Assembly: GCA_022705365.1 (NCBI GenBank)
Contig: JAKJEP010000112.1
Location: 1 to 9,082, forward strand
Source: Planctomycetota bacterium
Lineage (GTDB): Bacteria; Planctomycetota; Phycisphaerae; Sedimentisphaerales; SM23-30
Direction: 5' to 3'
Length of the DNA stretch: 9,082 bases
A program made the translations under genes and the position numbers. Below the pieces are notes generated by a model. The model was not told where the DNA came from. It was given only the letters and a program-made list of their open reading frames with translations, and made no database searches. Shown here piece after piece: positions 1-7,258 of this stretch (within the stretch, counting starts at the first letter, position 1; each line of letters opens with the position of its first letter).

Positions 1-240
1 TCTGTCCATCCGCAGGGGACCACTGCGGCAGGGGCTTTCGGGTCCTATGGATACGGAGTTTGCGACATGGCTGGGAATGTTTGGGAATGGACCAGTACGG
101 ATTCCGGCAACGGAATGATTGTTCGCGGCGGGGCGTGGAACATTTCGCCCGAATACTGCACCGTCAACACCCCCAGCTCGCGGCCGGTCTTTAAACAGAT
201 CAACACCTCCGGCAGTTTCGGATTCAGGGCCTGCCGCTGA
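1..240 (+). CDS. SUMF1/formylglycine-generating-enzyme-fold protein, C-terminal fragment
   Basis: The frame is open from the window edge and ends at TGA 238-240, giving the last 79 residues. Seen: 'YGVCDMAGNVWEWT', then 'VRGGAW', then the ending 'GFRACR'. This is the classic closing part of the SUMF1/FGE-sulfatase domain (C-type-lectin-like fold). True formylglycine-generating enzymes oxidise a sulfatase cysteine using a Cys pair just after the 'GGS' turn (human C336 and C341). Lining up 'RGGAWNISPEYC' with human 'KGGSYMCHRSYC' puts Ile at the first position and keeps only the second Cys. By inference this is therefore not a canonical sulfatase activator, but one of the many SUMF1-like proteins of other or unknown function. 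The N-terminus, any signal peptide and other domains lie outside the window. The gene is convergent with the radical SAM gene, with 79 bases between the stops. Family call firm, function open. Confidence 0.85.
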   Translation, partial: SVHPQGTTAAGAFGSYGYGVCDMAGNVWEWTSTDSGNGMIVRGGAWNISPEYCTVNTPSSRPVFKQINTSGSFGFRACR

Positions 241-319
241 GATTTTTTCGGATTTGGCCGCCCTGGCAGGCGATTGGCTGGGGTGTAACGATCCGCAGGA
301 TAACGATTGCTCTTTTTGA

Positions 320-1459
320 TCAATAGGTAATATAAGACTGAGCGGCGGCGGTCCGGACCTGAAAGGCTTTCAGGTCTTGCGGATTGCGAATCCGGCCTTC
401 CCGGCGGGCCTGAAGGATGCGTTTGGCCCCGGTCGGCCCGATGCCCGGCACCCGCAGGAGCTGCCAGCGATCCGCGCGGTTGATATTGACGGGGAAAAAT
501 TCCGGGTGCTGTTTCGCCCAGATCAGCTTGGGATCTTCCGTCAGGGACAGATTCCCCTGTTCATCGAAGAGAATGTCCTCGCGGCCGAAGCGATATTTCC
601 TCAGGAGGAAATCCACCTGATAGAGGCGATGTTCCCGGATGAAGGTGCTGCTGGTTTCCGGACGGGCGGGGGGAAGTGGCAGATCGGTAAAGAGTGATGT
701 CTGCCGGGGCGGCGGGGGGGCGGCGTGGTAGTCCTGGTAGGCGGAAAAATAGACCCGCTCCATATCGAATTTCTCATACAGCCGATCCGTGGCCCGCACG
801 ATGTCGCGGTCGGTTTCCCCGGCGGCACCCACGACAAACTGGGTGGTCTGTTTGCAGGTCCGCTTGATCTGCTGCCGCAGCCGGTTGATGGTGTCGATGG
901 TCGAAATGATGTCCTCGTGAAACCGTTTCCGCTGGGAAAGCTTGGCCAGGTGCGCCGCGGTGGGCGATTCGATATTGACGGAGACCCGCGTGGCCAGCCG
1001 GACGGCCTGCTCGATGGCTGCCGGGCCGGCGCCGGGGATAATCTTCAGATGGACGAATCCCCTGAACCGGTGATGCCGGCGGAGGATTTCCACGGTAGCC
1101 AGAAGCCGGCTCATGGCCGCGTCGGGGCTGCCGCAAACGCCGGAGGAGAGAAACAGGCCGCTGACCAGGTTGGCCTCCAGCAGTTGCATGAAGGTTTTCG
1201 CCAGGTCTTCCGGGGCTATGGTGCACCTGGGCTGGTCCTGCCGGCTGTTGAAGGGGCAGTAGCTGCAATCATTGACGCAGGCATTGCTTTGTAAAGTCTT
1301 GAGCAGGAATACCTTACGGCCGGACGGCAGGGCGGCGGGATAGATCCAACGGCCCTGTGGTCCGCGGGTTCGGCCGGGTTCATCCTGATATTTGCAGGCA
1401 CAGGCCAGGTCGAACTTGCTGGAGTCAGCCAGGATGTTAAGTTTTTGTTCGGTATCCAT
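320..1459 (-). CDS. Radical SAM protein with C-terminal helix-hairpin-helix (putative DNA modification/repair, COG4277/TIGR03916-like)
   Basis: 379 residues. The radical SAM core carries a CX3CX2C cluster motif, 'CVNDCSYC' at C61, C65 and C68, to hold a 4Fe-4S cluster that cleaves S-adenosylmethionine. It is followed by 'GLFLSSGV' (about 101-108), 'HLKIIPGA' (137-144) and 'SVNIESPT' (160-167), all typical of the family called putative DNA modification/repair radical SAM protein. A helix-hairpin-helix, 'LLRVPGIGPTGAKRIL' (about 335-349), ends the protein and suggests DNA binding. N-terminal C20 and C22 might be extra metal ligands (speculative). The start is fixed: an in-frame TAA at 1471-1469 lies just four codons upstream of ATG 1459. 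There is no clear Shine-Dalgarno, so translation may be coupled to the EEP gene that overlaps its 5' end. The family is usually paired with a uracil-DNA-glycosylase-like gene, and none is seen here. The substrate is unknown. Confidence 0.88.
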   Translation of the reverse strand: MDTEQKLNILADSSKFDLACACKYQDEPGRTRGPQGRWIYPAALPSGRKVFLLKTLQSNACVNDCSYCPFNSRQDQPRCTIAPEDLAKTFMQLLEANLVSGLFLSSGVCGSPDAAMSRLLATVEILRRHHRFRGFVHLKIIPGAGPAAIEQAVRLATRVSVNIESPTAAHLAKLSQRKRFHEDIISTIDTINRLRQQIKRTCKQTTQFVVGAAGETDRDIVRATDRLYEKFDMERVYFSAYQDYHAAPPPPRQTSLFTDLPLPPARPETSSTFIREHRLYQVDFLLRKYRFGREDILFDEQGNLSLTEDPKLIWAKQHPEFFPVNINRADRWQLLRVPGIGPTGAKRILQARREGRIRNPQDLKAFQVRTAAAQSYITY

Positions 1460-2535
1460 GCCTGAATATTATCGCCCGGATTGCCGCTTTCCAATGAAAA
1501 ATTCGGCGATTCCTTTTCCTTTGGTATCAAAAGATCTACCACACAGGGTAAGTGATCCGAACCGATCCTGGCTGTGGTGCGGAAGGAGAGGACTTGTATG
1601 CTGGAAGTGCAGAGGCAGTGATCCAGGGGAATATACAAGGGGGGCAGCAGGGTCGGCCAGGTGGGATTTATCCCGAATCCCCGGCGGGCATTTTTCATGC
1701 CGGTTTCGGCCAGCAGTTTATCATGATACCAGGACCACATGGTCAGATTTAAATCGCCGACAATTACACTAGGCCCCTTTTGAGTCCGGACATATTCGGC
1801 GATTTGGGCGAGCTGTTCGTTGCGCAGGGAGTAATAGCTGGGGATGGCCGGCGGGACCGGGTGCGTGATAATCAGGGTAAAAGGGGATGCCGGCGTCTCG
1901 ACCGCCGCCACGATGGTGGGGACGGTAACCTTGCAGAAACTTTTGACCTGGATATCCCGCAGAGAGATTTTGCTCAAAACGGCAAGGCCGAAATTATCAG
2001 AGCGGGGACAAAATTCATGAAAGGGATACCGCGGGCATAAACCTTTCACCGCATTGGCCCATTTTTCATCTACTTCCTGCAGGGCGATTATATCCGGCGA
2101 TTCTTTTTCGATTAACTCCAGCAGGGAGGAATAATCGTTATTGCTGGTATGAACATTAGCAAACAGGATGCGTACCGGCGGATGATTTACAATGGTATTT
2201 GGCTCTTTTTCCAGTAGATACCAGGGGATTATTACCGCACCGTTGACAATGAGAAAAAACAGGGCCGCCGCGAGGTGTTTCCATTTTTTCCGGCAGCCGT
2301 ACACGATTGCCGAAATCAGCAGAATCAGGAAATACTGCATGCGGAAGTGCGAAGTAAGCTCAAATCCCATGAAATACCGCCCCAGAAAACCGGTTACCGT
2401 ACAAATACACGAGGCATAAAAAAGAATTTTCCCCCGTTTGGCCAGGCCTTTCTTAATCCTGGCGAATCTGTCTTCCTTTGTCGTCATACTATCCAATAAT
2501 CCCGGATGGGTGATAACATCTTTTTTTCTTACCAT
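1216..2535 (-). CDS. Membrane-anchored endonuclease/exonuclease/phosphatase (EEP) family hydrolase, VanJ-like layout, with run-on C-terminus
   Basis: 439 residues as read. Three hydrophobic helices (about 37-55, 64-80, 87-108) precede an EEP domain (about 121-337). Active-site motifs seen: 'FANVHTSN' (N127), 'ALQEVDE' (E154), 'VGDLNLT' (D261, N263), 'PLDHCL' (D305, H306) and 'GSDHLP' (D327, H328). This metal-dependent fold cleaves phosphoester bonds in DNA, lipids or pyrophosphates. Basic residues before helix 1 and between helices 2 and 3 ('CRKKWKH') imply N-in, catalytic domain out, as in VanJ-type proteins acting on cell-envelope lipid phosphates; the substrate here is unproven. The start could be M1 (2535) or M17 (2487); neither has a good Shine-Dalgarno. 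The domain should end near residue 340, but the frame continues about 100 more residues, the last 81 codons lying over the radical SAM gene in another frame. That tail (Pro/Ala/Ser/Arg-rich) looks non-native. Confidence 0.82.
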   Translation of the reverse strand: MVRKKDVITHPGLLDSMTTKEDRFARIKKGLAKRGKILFYASCICTVTGFLGRYFMGFELTSHFRMQYFLILLISAIVYGCRKKWKHLAAALFFLIVNGAVIIPWYLLEKEPNTIVNHPPVRILFANVHTSNNDYSSLLELIEKESPDIIALQEVDEKWANAVKGLCPRYPFHEFCPRSDNFGLAVLSKISLRDIQVKSFCKVTVPTIVAAVETPASPFTLIITHPVPPAIPSYYSLRNEQLAQIAEYVRTQKGPSVIVGDLNLTMWSWYHDKLLAETGMKNARRGFGINPTWPTLLPPLYIPLDHCLCTSSIQVLSFRTTARIGSDHLPCVVDLLIPKEKESPNFSLESGNPGDNIQAWIPNKNLTSWLTPASSTWPVPANIRMNPAEPADHRAVGSIPPPCRPAVRYSCSRLYKAMPASMIAATAPSTAGRTSPGAP

Positions 2536-2607
2536 TTTTGATGATTATCGAACCGCATGGGAGGCGATTTGCCGAATTTCTGTATATGCCAAAAAAATTA
2601 AAACGCA

Positions 2608-3417
2608 TCATTCGGCGGTTCCTTCACGAGTAAACCGACTAAATTGTTCTTGAAACTTTATTTCGTCCAGAAAACGTATATCTTTATTCATATACAAAAC
2701 ATATCTTCCCTGGGGTATGGAGTACCATCCACCCTTGTCCAAACTATGACTATAATACTTAAATTCTGGGGAAGGCTGAGTTTCGTAAAGAATTATTGCG
2801 TCATTAGGTATATCCATAACATCTTTTCCAGCAAGATATTTTGGCATCTGAAAGTCGTTTGAATTAATTGAAAAATCCTCCCATGATGTATTATCATGAG
2901 AAATAAGATCATTAATCTCTGAAGGCATTTTTTTGTTTTTGTCTTCATATTCATCAAATAATATACTCATGCCTTTAGCTGAAACTAACCTTGCATTGTT
3001 CCTTTCATAATAAATATCCTGGCCAGTTGGAATAGACTTCCAATATATCAAAGATGGAATGATTGACAGGTTGGTAAGAAGGAGAAATATTACCCATTTT
3101 TTAGACAGATAAATGATATACAATAATAGCCAAATCCAGGAGGTACATGCCCAACAAATAGTGATTTCAGTGCTATAGATTTGTATGTCGCGAGGCGTAA
3201 GAATAATTACCCACCCAACAACAGCAAGAATTGGCCAGATCCAATATATGAATCCATTTTTAGTTTTTGAAGGGGTTTTTATAAAGCAGTTAAAAATGCA
3301 ACATAGGCACCAAAGCAATAAACCTAAACGGGTATAATTGAGAAGCTTGGGAAAGCCCGACCAACAAAGAAAAGGACCAATGATAAGATATAAAATACCC
3401 CATAAAAACAAGCCCAT
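2608..3417 (-). CDS. Five-helix membrane protein with extracytoplasmic pseudopilin-like C-terminal domain, function unknown
   Basis: 269 residues, family not recognised. Five hydrophobic helices are visible (about 2-19, 30-46, 55-73, 86-104, 108-127). Lysines in the loop after helix 2 ('KTPSKTKNG') and after helix 4 ('SKKW') predict N-terminus in and C-terminus out. The soluble part (130-269) has an 'ARLVSAKGMSILFDEYEDKN' segment, then 'AIILYE' (207-212), then 'YVLYMNKDIRFLDEIKFQEQF'-like residues (239-259). This order resembles the 'ILxYE ... VLFxDGHVxFxxxxEF' ending of planctomycete pseudopilin-like proteins, with the Asp-Gly pair replaced by Asn-Lys (inference). A clear Shine-Dalgarno (AAGGA, + strand 3427-3431) sits 9 bases before ATG 3417. 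Codons are much AT-richer than in smc and the radical SAM gene, which suggests different ancestry or late arrival. It sits 183 bases after smc and 72 bases before the EEP gene. Confidence 0.75.
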   Translation of the reverse strand: MGLFLWGILYLIIGPFLCWSGFPKLLNYTRLGLLLWCLCCIFNCFIKTPSKTKNGFIYWIWPILAVVGWVIILTPRDIQIYSTEITICWACTSWIWLLLYIIYLSKKWVIFLLLTNLSIIPSLIYWKSIPTGQDIYYERNNARLVSAKGMSILFDEYEDKNKKMPSEINDLISHDNTSWEDFSINSNDFQMPKYLAGKDVMDIPNDAIILYETQPSPEFKYYSHSLDKGGWYSIPQGRYVLYMNKDIRFLDEIKFQEQFSRFTREGTAE

Positions 3418-3502
3418 GAGATGAAATCCTTATATAAATGTTAACCTGTAATGCTTACCACGCAAAAACCAACAAGTGACAGTCATTGCCCGTGTAAAAG
3501 AT

Positions 3503-3564
3503 AGTAGTGATAACCATACTACTTTGGCAAACAAGATGCAAATCCTGTTTTTGGAGTTTGCCAA
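3503..3564 (-). terminator. Two abutting inverted repeats downstream of smc, possible weak terminator
   Basis: Read on the minus strand just after the smc stop: a perfect 9-bp inverted repeat TTGGCAAAC/GTTTGCCAA (3564-3556 with 3532-3524, 23-base loop). It is followed immediately by a 6-bp repeat AGTAGT/ACTACT (3523-3518 with 3508-3503, 9-base loop) and then ATCTTTT. Inside the first repeat, AAACAGGA (3550-3543) can instead pair with TCTTGTTT (3536-3529, one G-U), which excludes the long stem. The position between smc and the next gene fits a transcript end, but the stems are AT-rich and the T-run is only four bases. It could instead be a leader structure of the membrane-protein gene. Confidence 0.4.
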
Positions 3565-3600
3565 TATCACATAACGTATATTGGTTGTACTCGTTAACAA

Positions 3601-6600
3601 TTACGCCACGGCGTTGCCGGGGGTTGAGGCGTCCTGTTCGTTGTCGCTGCTGAAGCGGACGGAGACTTTCTTGCTGACGCCCTGTTCCTGCATGGTTACG
3701 CCGTAGATGGTGTCGGCGATGGCCATGGTCCGGCGGGAGTGGGTAATGACCACGAACTGCGACTCCTTGAGGAATTCCTGCACGACCAGATTGAACCGCT
3801 CGTTGTTGGCCTCGTCGAGGGCGGCGTCCACCTCGTCCATCAGGCAGAAGGGGCTGGGCTTGCTCTTGAAGATCGCCATCAGCAGGGCCACGGCGGTCAT
3901 GGTTTTCTCGCCGCCGCTCATCAGGGTAATGCTTTGCAGTTGTTTTCCCGGAGGCCGGGCGATAATCTCGATGCCGCACTCCAGCACGTTTTCCGGATCC
4001 TCCAGGATGATCTCCGCCCGACCGCCGCCGAAGAGCTTGCGGAAGAGATCGGCGAAATTCTCGCGAATCGCCTCGAAGTTCTGGCGGAAGAGTTCGGTGC
4101 TTTCCTTGTTGATCCGCTCGATCAACTGCTCCAGTTGTTTCTTAGCGGTATTCAAGTCCGTCAGTTCCTGGTTGAGATGGGTGGACCGCTGCTCCAGTTC
4201 CTCCTGCTCGGTGATGGCGTCCAGGTTGATGTTCCCCAGCCGCTCGATTTTCTGTTTCAAATCCTCGATCTCAGCCCGGATCGCCTCCCAGTCTTTCTGC
4301 TCATGGGCATAATTCCGGAAGCCCTCCTCCAGGTCCAGCCCGATCTCGTCGTGGGCCCGCTGGGAAAGGTTCTCCATCCGCAGATGATTTTCGCTCGTCC
4401 GCAGTTCCAGTTCATGCTGGAGCTGCTGCCGGGTCTCTTTCTGGGACCGCAGTTCCCGTGCCTGTTCCAGCAGTTTTTCTATTTCCACCTGGAACCGTTC
4501 CCGCTGTTCGGTGAAGACTTTATTCTTTTCCTGGTATTCCTGGCGGTTCATGAACAGCTCGGAAATCCGCGACTCCGCCGCCAGAATGGCCCGCTGGGAG
4601 CTGTCAAAATTACCCTGGGCATTTTTCAGATCGTTCTGCAGCGTGGTAATCGTATGTTCCTGCTGCCGGATCTGCATCTGAATGTTGGCTGACTTGTCCC
4701 GCAGCGCCACCCGTTTCTGCTGAATCTGGCCCAGCGATACCTTCAGTTCCGTAATCTCATCCTGAATCCCGCCGGCCATCGCCTCGTATTCCCGGATCTG
4801 TTCTTCGAGAATATTGATCTGTTCCTGCCGCTGCTGATTCACCGTCTGCAGATCGTTCAGATTCTGCTGGCTGGAGGCCTGCAGCCGCAGCGATTCCTCG
4901 ATCTGTTCCTCCAGGCCGGCCATCTCCGAAGTGATGAGCGGCTGTTCCCGTTTGAGGCGGCTAAGATTCTGGTCCACCTGCTCGATGCGGCTGCGGGTTT
5001 CGATTTCCTCGGTATTGGTTTCATAAATCGCCGTCCGCAGTTCCTGCAGGTTCTTTTCGAGATGGTGAATCTGGTGATTATATTGTTCGAACTGATGCTG
5101 CATCTCGGCGATGCGGTCTTCCGCTTCGGTCAGGCTCTCCTGCAATTGCCGCAGTTCGCTTTTTCGCGAAATCAATCCCGCTTGCCCCGTCATCGGCCCC
5201 ATATGCAGCGTGCCGTCCGCTTCCAGCACTTCCCCTTCCAGGCTCACCCAGCGGTAGCCCGCCGGGGCTACCTGGGCCAGCCGTACCGCCGAATCGATGG
5301 TATCCACCAGAATCGTCTTGCCCAGCAGATGCCAGGCCAGCCGCTCATTGTCCGGGGCCGCCTCCACCAGGTCGATCAGTTTTGCCTTCACTTCCGGGTG
5401 CACCGAAAAATCGTAGCCGTTGTGGTAGGGGGGGATCCGGTCCAGGCAGATCATCTGCACCCGGCCCGCCAGTTCCTCCAGCCGGCTGTGGTCTTCCAGC
5501 ACGGCCTGGCTGCTGGTAACGACCAGATGCTGGGCCTTGTCCGTCAAAGCCGCCTCGATAATCGTGGCGTATTTCACATCCGCCCGCAAGAGTTCCGCCA
5601 CCATCCCCTTTACATAATAAAATGAGTCCGGATTCTGGGATTTTTCCTGTAAAATCTGGCGTACCCCGCTATCGACACCCTCCAGATTGGCTTCCAGATC
5701 GCTCAAAAGCTGCTGACGGGAAACCAGGCCGCTGCGGTATTCCTTGGCGGAGGCCAGATTTTCGCCGCAGGTTAATTTTTCCTGATTGACGCCGGCCAGT
5801 TGCTGGCGAGTGGTTTCCAGGCGGGCCTGCGAATCCGCCAAAAGCTGCTGCGCCTGCTGCTGTTTCTCGTTCAATTGGGCCCGCTGGGTCAGCAGGCCTT
5901 CCATTTCCAGTCCGATCTGCCCGTAGCGGCTGCTGAGCCGGTCCTTCTGACCCGAGAGGGTATTTCGCCGGATATCCAGCGATTGGATTTCATTATGCAA
6001 CTGGGCGGTGCGGCGCACGATGTCAATCATCCCGCTTTTTTCATCTTCCAGTTGGGACCGCCGTTCGGCCAGCTCCAGGGCCAACTCCCGGTACGACTCC
6101 TGCTTGAGCTGCAACTGACCCTGCTGTTCCGCCAGGTGCTGTTCGGTTTGCTGTATTTCCGCCTGGTCGCCGGCCAGATCCTGATGCAGCTTTTGCAGCG
6201 ATTGGCGAATCGTCTGCATCTGCTGGCGCGATTTGGACAGGGTTTCCTGCAGTTCCTCGCAGCGCCGGCGGCCCAGTTCGATCCGGTCTTCCTGGTTGCT
6301 GATCTGGCTGGTGCATTGCAGCAGTTGATTTTCCACTTGGCGGATTTCATTAACCGTCTGGTCCAGTTCATGGCCCAGGCTGCTCAACTGCGCCTGTGCC
6401 TGGTCGGACGCGGTGGTCAGGGTGAGAATTTCATCCTGCAATCCCGTAAGCTGCTTCTGCAGGTCCTGGGCCTCGTCTTTCAAGTTGTAATAATCGGACA
6501 GATACTGGCTCAGCCGCAGCTCTTTGAGCCGGCTGCTGTAGCTTTGGTAATTCCGGGCTTTCCCCGCCTGGTATTTGATCGAGCGCAGCCGTTTGTCCAC

Positions 6601-7191
6601 CTCTTCCACGATGTCATGCAGCCGCAGCATGTTCTGATCGGTCCGCTCCAGCTTCCGCAGGGCTTCTTTCTTCCGCGCCTTGTATTTGCTGATGCCCGCC
6701 GCCTCTTCAAAGATCGCCCGCCGGTCCTGCTTGGAGGCCTGCAGGAGCAGCTCCACTTTGCCCTGCTCGATAATCGAATAGGCGTCGGCCCCGATCCCGG
6801 TATCCATGAACATTTCCCTGATATCCTTCAGCCGGCAGGGCTGGTTGTTCAGCAGATATTCACTTTCCCCGCTGCGATACAGCTTGCGGGTGACGGCCAC
6901 ATCGTCCTGATCCGTTTTCAGCAGCCGGGAAGTATTCGCGAACACCAGGGTGACTTCCGCGTACCCCATGCTCTTGCGGCTGTTCGAGCCGTTGAAGATT
7001 ACGTCCAGCATATTGCCGCCGCGCAGGCTCTTGGCACTTTGTTCGCCCAGCACCCATTTCACCGCATCGACGATATTGCTCTTGCCGCAGCCGTTGGGGC
7101 CGACGACCACCGTAATCCCGTCGCCGAATTCAAATTCCGTTTTGTCGGCGAAACTCTTGAAACCGCATAAAATGATTTTTTTTAACTGCAT
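3601..7191 (-). CDS. smc: Chromosome segregation/condensation ATPase SMC
   Basis: 1196 residues, a normal full length for bacterial SMC. N-terminal head: Walker A 'GPNGCGKSN' (31-39), 'VLGEQSAKSLRGG' (47-59) and 'IIEQGKVE' (140-147). A long Gln/Glu-rich coiled coil (about 170-510) leads to the hinge (about 520-665, from 'FYYVKGMVAELL' to 'SLEGEVLEADGTL'). A returning coiled coil (about 675-1035) follows, then the C-terminal head: 'LFGGGRAEI' (1053-1061), ABC signature 'SGGEK' (1092-1096), Walker B with catalytic Glu 'CLMDEVDAALDEAN' (D1119, E1120) and switch His 'ITHSRRTM' (H1151). SMC dimers with ScpA/ScpB load on DNA and extrude loops to help segregate replicated chromosomes; no scpA or scpB is in the window. 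The start ATG 7191 begins the canonical 'MQLKKIILCGFKSF'. GGAGG (+ strand 7205-7209) lies 13 bases upstream, a rather long spacing. It lies 67 bases after the FlgI-like gene, so co-transcription is plausible. Confidence 0.97.
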   Translation of the reverse strand: MQLKKIILCGFKSFADKTEFEFGDGITVVVGPNGCGKSNIVDAVKWVLGEQSAKSLRGGNMLDVIFNGSNSRKSMGYAEVTLVFANTSRLLKTDQDDVAVTRKLYRSGESEYLLNNQPCRLKDIREMFMDTGIGADAYSIIEQGKVELLLQASKQDRRAIFEEAAGISKYKARKKEALRKLERTDQNMLRLHDIVEEVDKRLRSIKYQAGKARNYQSYSSRLKELRLSQYLSDYYNLKDEAQDLQKQLTGLQDEILTLTTASDQAQAQLSSLGHELDQTVNEIRQVENQLLQCTSQISNQEDRIELGRRRCEELQETLSKSRQQMQTIRQSLQKLHQDLAGDQAEIQQTEQHLAEQQGQLQLKQESYRELALELAERRSQLEDEKSGMIDIVRRTAQLHNEIQSLDIRRNTLSGQKDRLSSRYGQIGLEMEGLLTQRAQLNEKQQQAQQLLADSQARLETTRQQLAGVNQEKLTCGENLASAKEYRSGLVSRQQLLSDLEANLEGVDSGVRQILQEKSQNPDSFYYVKGMVAELLRADVKYATIIEAALTDKAQHLVVTSSQAVLEDHSRLEELAGRVQMICLDRIPPYHNGYDFSVHPEVKAKLIDLVEAAPDNERLAWHLLGKTILVDTIDSAVRLAQVAPAGYRWVSLEGEVLEADGTLHMGPMTGQAGLISRKSELRQLQESLTEAEDRIAEMQHQFEQYNHQIHHLEKNLQELRTAIYETNTEEIETRSRIEQVDQNLSRLKREQPLITSEMAGLEEQIEESLRLQASSQQNLNDLQTVNQQRQEQINILEEQIREYEAMAGGIQDEITELKVSLGQIQQKRVALRDKSANIQMQIRQQEHTITTLQNDLKNAQGNFDSSQRAILAAESRISELFMNRQEYQEKNKVFTEQRERFQVEIEKLLEQARELRSQKETRQQLQHELELRTSENHLRMENLSQRAHDEIGLDLEEGFRNYAHEQKDWEAIRAEIEDLKQKIERLGNINLDAITEQEELEQRSTHLNQELTDLNTAKKQLEQLIERINKESTELFRQNFEAIRENFADLFRKLFGGGRAEIILEDPENVLECGIEIIARPPGKQLQSITLMSGGEKTMTAVALLMAIFKSKPSPFCLMDEVDAALDEANNERFNLVVQEFLKESQFVVITHSRRTMAIADTIYGVTMQEQGVSKKVSVRFSSDNEQDASTPGNAVA

Positions 7192-7258
7192 CTGCTTTTT
7201 GCATCCTCCATGACTGTTGGCAGAATTCCCTGCTTCATTTTTGTTTTCTACTTCGGGG

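Noticed and set aside
286..317. Direct repeat TAACGAT (286-292 and 301-307) followed by TCTTTTT in the convergent gap
   Set aside because: Seven bases twice, with only a 4-bp hairpin (ATCC/GGAT) before the T-run; too weak to call a terminator or repeat element.
725..1294. 189-codon plus-strand frame opposite the radical SAM gene
   Set aside because: Antisense to a gene with clear radical SAM motifs; low-complexity Gly/Asp-rich product without domains.
2571..2616. 7-bp inverted repeat GCCGAAT/ATTCGGC around the stop of the membrane-protein gene
   Set aside because: The loop is 32 bases and no T-run follows the stem on the minus strand, so it is not a convincing terminator; repeats of this size occur by chance.
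3420..3600. Possible integron attC site between smc and the AT-rich gene, prompted by GTTAAC at 3440-3445 and 3593-3598
   Set aside because: Neither copy fits the GTTRRRY/RYYYAAC core boxes, no nested L boxes are seen, and there is no integrase nearby.
3455..3979. 174-codon minus-strand frame overlapping the smc 3' end and running into the intergenic region
   Set aside because: An out-of-frame reading of the SMC head domain (Arg/Gly/Gln-rich) that simply runs on to a chance stop; no domain.
3739..4692. 317-codon plus-strand open frame opposite the 3' part of smc
   Set aside because: Antisense shadow of smc codons; Leu/Phe/Gln-rich with no domain.
5800..7170. 456-codon plus-strand open frame opposite smc
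   Set aside because: It lies wholly antisense to the strongly supported smc coiled coil. The Leu/Gln/Phe/Ala-rich sequence is the mirror of GC-rich Glu/Gln/Lys codons, and there are no recognisable domains.
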